9,352 bases of DNA from Synechococcus sp. PL34863bin_39 (GTDB lineage Bacteria; Cyanobacteriota; Cyanobacteriia; PCC-6307; Cyanobiaceae). The notes under the pieces were generated by a model. The model was given only the letters and a program-made list of their open reading frames with translations. It was not told the DNA's origin and ran no database searches. Positions 8,021 through 9,352 of the stretch are shown piece after piece. Both the position numbers and the translations under genes were made by a program. Each line of letters starts with the position of its first letter. Within the stretch, counting starts at the first letter, position 1. The DNA is taken from contig WTHL01000194.1 of NCBI GenBank assembly GCA_011523155.1, positions 1 through 9,352 on the forward strand, in the 5' to 3' direction.

Positions 8021-8575
8021 TTACTTGTTCAGATCCTTGACCATGGCGCGGAAGGGATCGATGGATCCTGGCTTCGAGGAGCCTGCACCTGCCTTCGCAG
8101 CGGTTTGATCAGCCTTGGGTTCAGGCTTGAGGTCTGCTTTTCTGGCCACTGGAGCGGCGTCAGGAGCTGCCGGAACATTGGTGCCACTGAGAGCACTGCC
8201 TTTGAGGCGCTGCTGCAGCTCCTCCTTGGTCATCGCTTCAGCAAAGGTTTTTTTGACCGGCTTCGGTACACCACCCGTAACCGAGGCGACCTCCACTTTG
8301 CTGGTGGTTCCGCCGAGGCCCTCAGACATGGTGTCGACCGACATGTCTTCGGCAGCGACCTCAGTGATGAGTTCCTTGCCCCCTGGATTGTCAGCGGTGC
8401 CAGGGAATGTGCGGCGGATGGTCTTGGCCTCGCGCATGTAGTCCCTGTCACCGAGGGATGACGATGCGTCGCTGTCCAGAAAGAAGGCTTCCTCCTTCTT
8501 GGGAGCCTCGGGTTTCCGTTGGTTGTCACCACCGGTGTTGGATCCCGAGTTCAGCAGACGATCAAAGAGGCCCAT
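8021..8575 (-). CDS. Unidentified low-complexity protein with FLDxDxxxSLGDxxYM segment
   Basis: I do not recognise a named family. The 184-residue protein is rich in Ala, Lys, Glu, Pro, Ser and Gly and has no Cys, Trp or His and a single Tyr, suggesting mostly disorder. Three stretches look more constrained: the N-terminus MGLFDRLLN (possible short amphipathic helix); residues ~31-58, containing FFLDSDASSSLGDRDYM then TIRRTFPGT; and the C-terminus SIDPFRAMVKDLNK. A short charged stretch KKTFAEAMTKEELQQRLKG (~108-126) could be helical. No signal peptide or membrane segment. I have an unverified impression that similar LGDxxYMRxxxxIRRTFP stretches occur in other cyanobacterial proteins. ATG 8575 gives the only sensible start; the upstream ribosome-binding site is weak. 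It lies 27 bases after the PHP gene, so cotranscription is likely, and its stop is one base from the cobN stop on the other strand. The codon pattern and clean frame make a real gene likely. Confidence 0.82.
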   Translation of the reverse strand: MGLFDRLLNSGSNTGGDNQRKPEAPKKEEAFFLDSDASSSLGDRDYMREAKTIRRTFPGTADNPGGKELITEVAAEDMSVDTMSEGLGGTTSKVEVASVTGGVPKPVKKTFAEAMTKEELQQRLKGSALSGTNVPAAPDAAPVARKADLKPEPKADQTAAKAGAGSSKPGSIDPFRAMVKDLNK

Positions 8576-8602
8576 GCCTGGGAATCATGTTCTCCGTCGA
8601 AC

Positions 8603-9259
8603 TTAGCGGCCTTTGAGGTCATATCCGTGGGTGTCGGTTCCACACGTACGCAAAAGACCAAGGTTCTTCAGCTGCAGATCGATTGCTTCACAGATCACAG
8701 GGCTTGGAGACCAGTGGGTCTGCATGTCGTAGTCGTACCAGACTTCAGCTCCATCGATCCCCAGCCCTGCGGCGGCCTTGATCAGCGACGCATGGTCGAG
8801 CCGGTAACGGGCTGGGTGGGCCAGCACCGCAAGTCCGCCAGCCTCATGGATCGCTGCGACGACGGCTTCGGCACGAAGCGCTTCTCCGACCACGGCATCT
8901 CCCTGGTTGTAACGGTGAAGGGATCGGTGACCCTGTTCAAATCCAAGGGCGAGAACATGCACAAGGCATCCCTTCAGGAGGCAGCTGATCTCCATGCCGG
9001 TCCAGAAGGTGGGAACGTCTCGACCCGCTGATCGTTCCTCCTCCCTCCAGCTGATGATCTGCGGGTAGGCGGCCGAGCTGTGGTGATCCGTCACCGCGAC
9101 ATGCTGAAGACCGAGAGTCTGGGCCTGGCGCGCCAGCTCAACAGGCAGAAGACTGCCGTCACTGCACTGGGTATGGCAGTGAAAATTGAAACGTCCCGGA
9201 CAACTGTCTCTGTCAACGGTGGCCAGAACTTCAGCAAGAGGGTGTTGGTCAGCCGGCAT
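8603..9259 (-). CDS. PHP-domain metal-dependent phosphoesterase
   Basis: A cytoplasmic hydrolase of the PHP superfamily, which uses a cluster of divalent metals to cleave phosphoester bonds. The 218-residue protein carries the expected motifs in order: HCHTQCSDG (His27, His29, Asp34), AVTDHH (Asp58, His59), GMEIS (Glu90), a His at 101 in HVLALG, VLAHP (His148) and the C-terminal CGTDTHG (Asp209, His211). It is most like the stand-alone YciV/RNase AM group (nucleoside 3',5'-bisphosphate phosphatase / 5'-3' exoribonuclease) but shorter than the ~280-290 residues usual there, so the substrate is not assigned. I chose ATG 9259 because it is preceded by GGAGG and begins just before the PHP fold. 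The frame stays open to the window edge, with another ATG at 9274 (MPRRAM). Its start overlaps the stop of the upstream membrane-protein gene, indicating translational coupling; the low-complexity gene follows. Confidence 0.88.
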   Translation of the reverse strand: MPADQHPLAEVLATVDRDSCPGRFNFHCHTQCSDGSLLPVELARQAQTLGLQHVAVTDHHSSAAYPQIISWREEERSAGRDVPTFWTGMEISCLLKGCLVHVLALGFEQGHRSLHRYNQGDAVVGEALRAEAVVAAIHEAGGLAVLAHPARYRLDHASLIKAAAGLGIDGAEVWYDYDMQTHWSPSPVICEAIDLQLKNLGLLRTCGTDTHGYDLKGR

Positions 9260-9352
9260 GGCCCTCCGCGGCATTCTCCGATTCCCGGCGCAGTCGTCTC
9301 CAGCGGGCATAGAACTGAATCGAGGCGGCCATGAAGACAACGAGCCCAACAA
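9249..9352 (-). CDS. C-terminal end of an unidentified membrane protein (partial)
   Basis: Only the last 33 codons and the TGA stop are in the window. They read as a hydrophobic stretch (VGLVVFMAASIQFYARW) followed by an arginine-rich tail (RRLRRESENAAEGHAG), which looks like a final transmembrane helix with a basic cytoplasmic end under the positive-inside rule. The frame differs from that of the PHP gene, and the stop lies 11 bases into it, the arrangement of coupled genes in one operon. No family can be named from this much sequence. The alternative is that this is merely the +1 shadow of a longer PHP reading frame; the membrane-like composition and the GGAGG before the PHP start argue against that. 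Confidence 0.6.
   Translation of the reverse strand, partial: VGLVVFMAASIQFYARWRRLRRESENAAEGHAG
9263..9267 (-). promoter_or_regulatory. Ribosome-binding site GGAGG for the PHP gene
   Basis: On the minus strand GGAGG is followed by three bases and then ATG at 9259. It is the only strong Shine-Dalgarno-like sequence at a gene start in this window, and it decides the start in favour of 9259 over the upstream in-frame ATGs. It lies within the last codons of the overlapping upstream gene. The spacing is shorter than the usual 5-9 bases. Confidence 0.5.

Noticed and set aside
8111..8127. Possible terminator hairpin AGCCT-N7-AGGCT downstream of cobN
   Set aside because: Only five base pairs, no G/C-rich stem and no immediate T-run; it lies inside a coding region.
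7985..8461. 158-codon plus-strand frame overlapping the cobN end and opposite the low-complexity gene
   Set aside because: The minus-strand reading has a balanced start, stop and spacing to its operon neighbour; this frame has none of these and is Leu/Arg/Gly-rich like other shadows.
8519..9031. 170-codon plus-strand frame opposite the PHP gene and the start of the low-complexity gene
   Set aside because: It runs antisense through the catalytic motifs of the PHP enzyme, whose coding is certain.

Overview
The window looks like ordinary core chromosome from a cyanobacterium of the marine Synechococcus / Cyanobium type. The reasons are the protein sequences themselves (a cobalamin-dependent MetH, a branched-chain aminotransferase and a CobN that read like picocyanobacterial versions), the tight gene packing, and moderately high GC (roughly 55-62% by eye in most places). 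I see no insertion sequence, phage gene, CRISPR array, tRNA or rRNA.

Layout. Bases 1-3268 (minus) hold the first ~1089 codons of metH, cobalamin-dependent methionine synthase, cut by the left window edge inside the reactivation domain. Fourteen bases upstream of it lies ilvE (3283-4200, minus), so ilvE-metH is very probably one transcript. A 66-bp gap (4201-4266) separates ilvE from the divergent cobN (4267-8019, plus), the large subunit of cobalt chelatase. The gap contains a small GTGA-N6-TCAC dyad of the Crp/NtcA-family type. cobN meets the 3' end of a minus-strand gene with a single base between the stop codons. That gene (8021-8575) encodes an unidentified 184-residue low-complexity protein. 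Upstream of it are a PHP-domain phosphoesterase gene (8603-9259, minus) and, overlapping that by 11 bp, the last 33 codons of an unidentified membrane protein (9249-9352, minus).

How the genes relate. CobN inserts cobalt into the corrin ring during B12-type cofactor synthesis, and MetH is a consumer of that cofactor, so producer and consumer sit either side of one short divergent control region. IlvE makes Leu/Ile/Val and, in some bacteria, enzymes of this family also re-aminate the keto acid of methionine; whether that explains its pairing with metH is inference. The right-hand minus-strand cluster (membrane protein, PHP enzyme, low-complexity protein) has no visible functional link to the B12/methionine genes.

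I found no clear new system. The items most worth a second look are the low-complexity protein at 8021-8575 and the dyad between ilvE and cobN.
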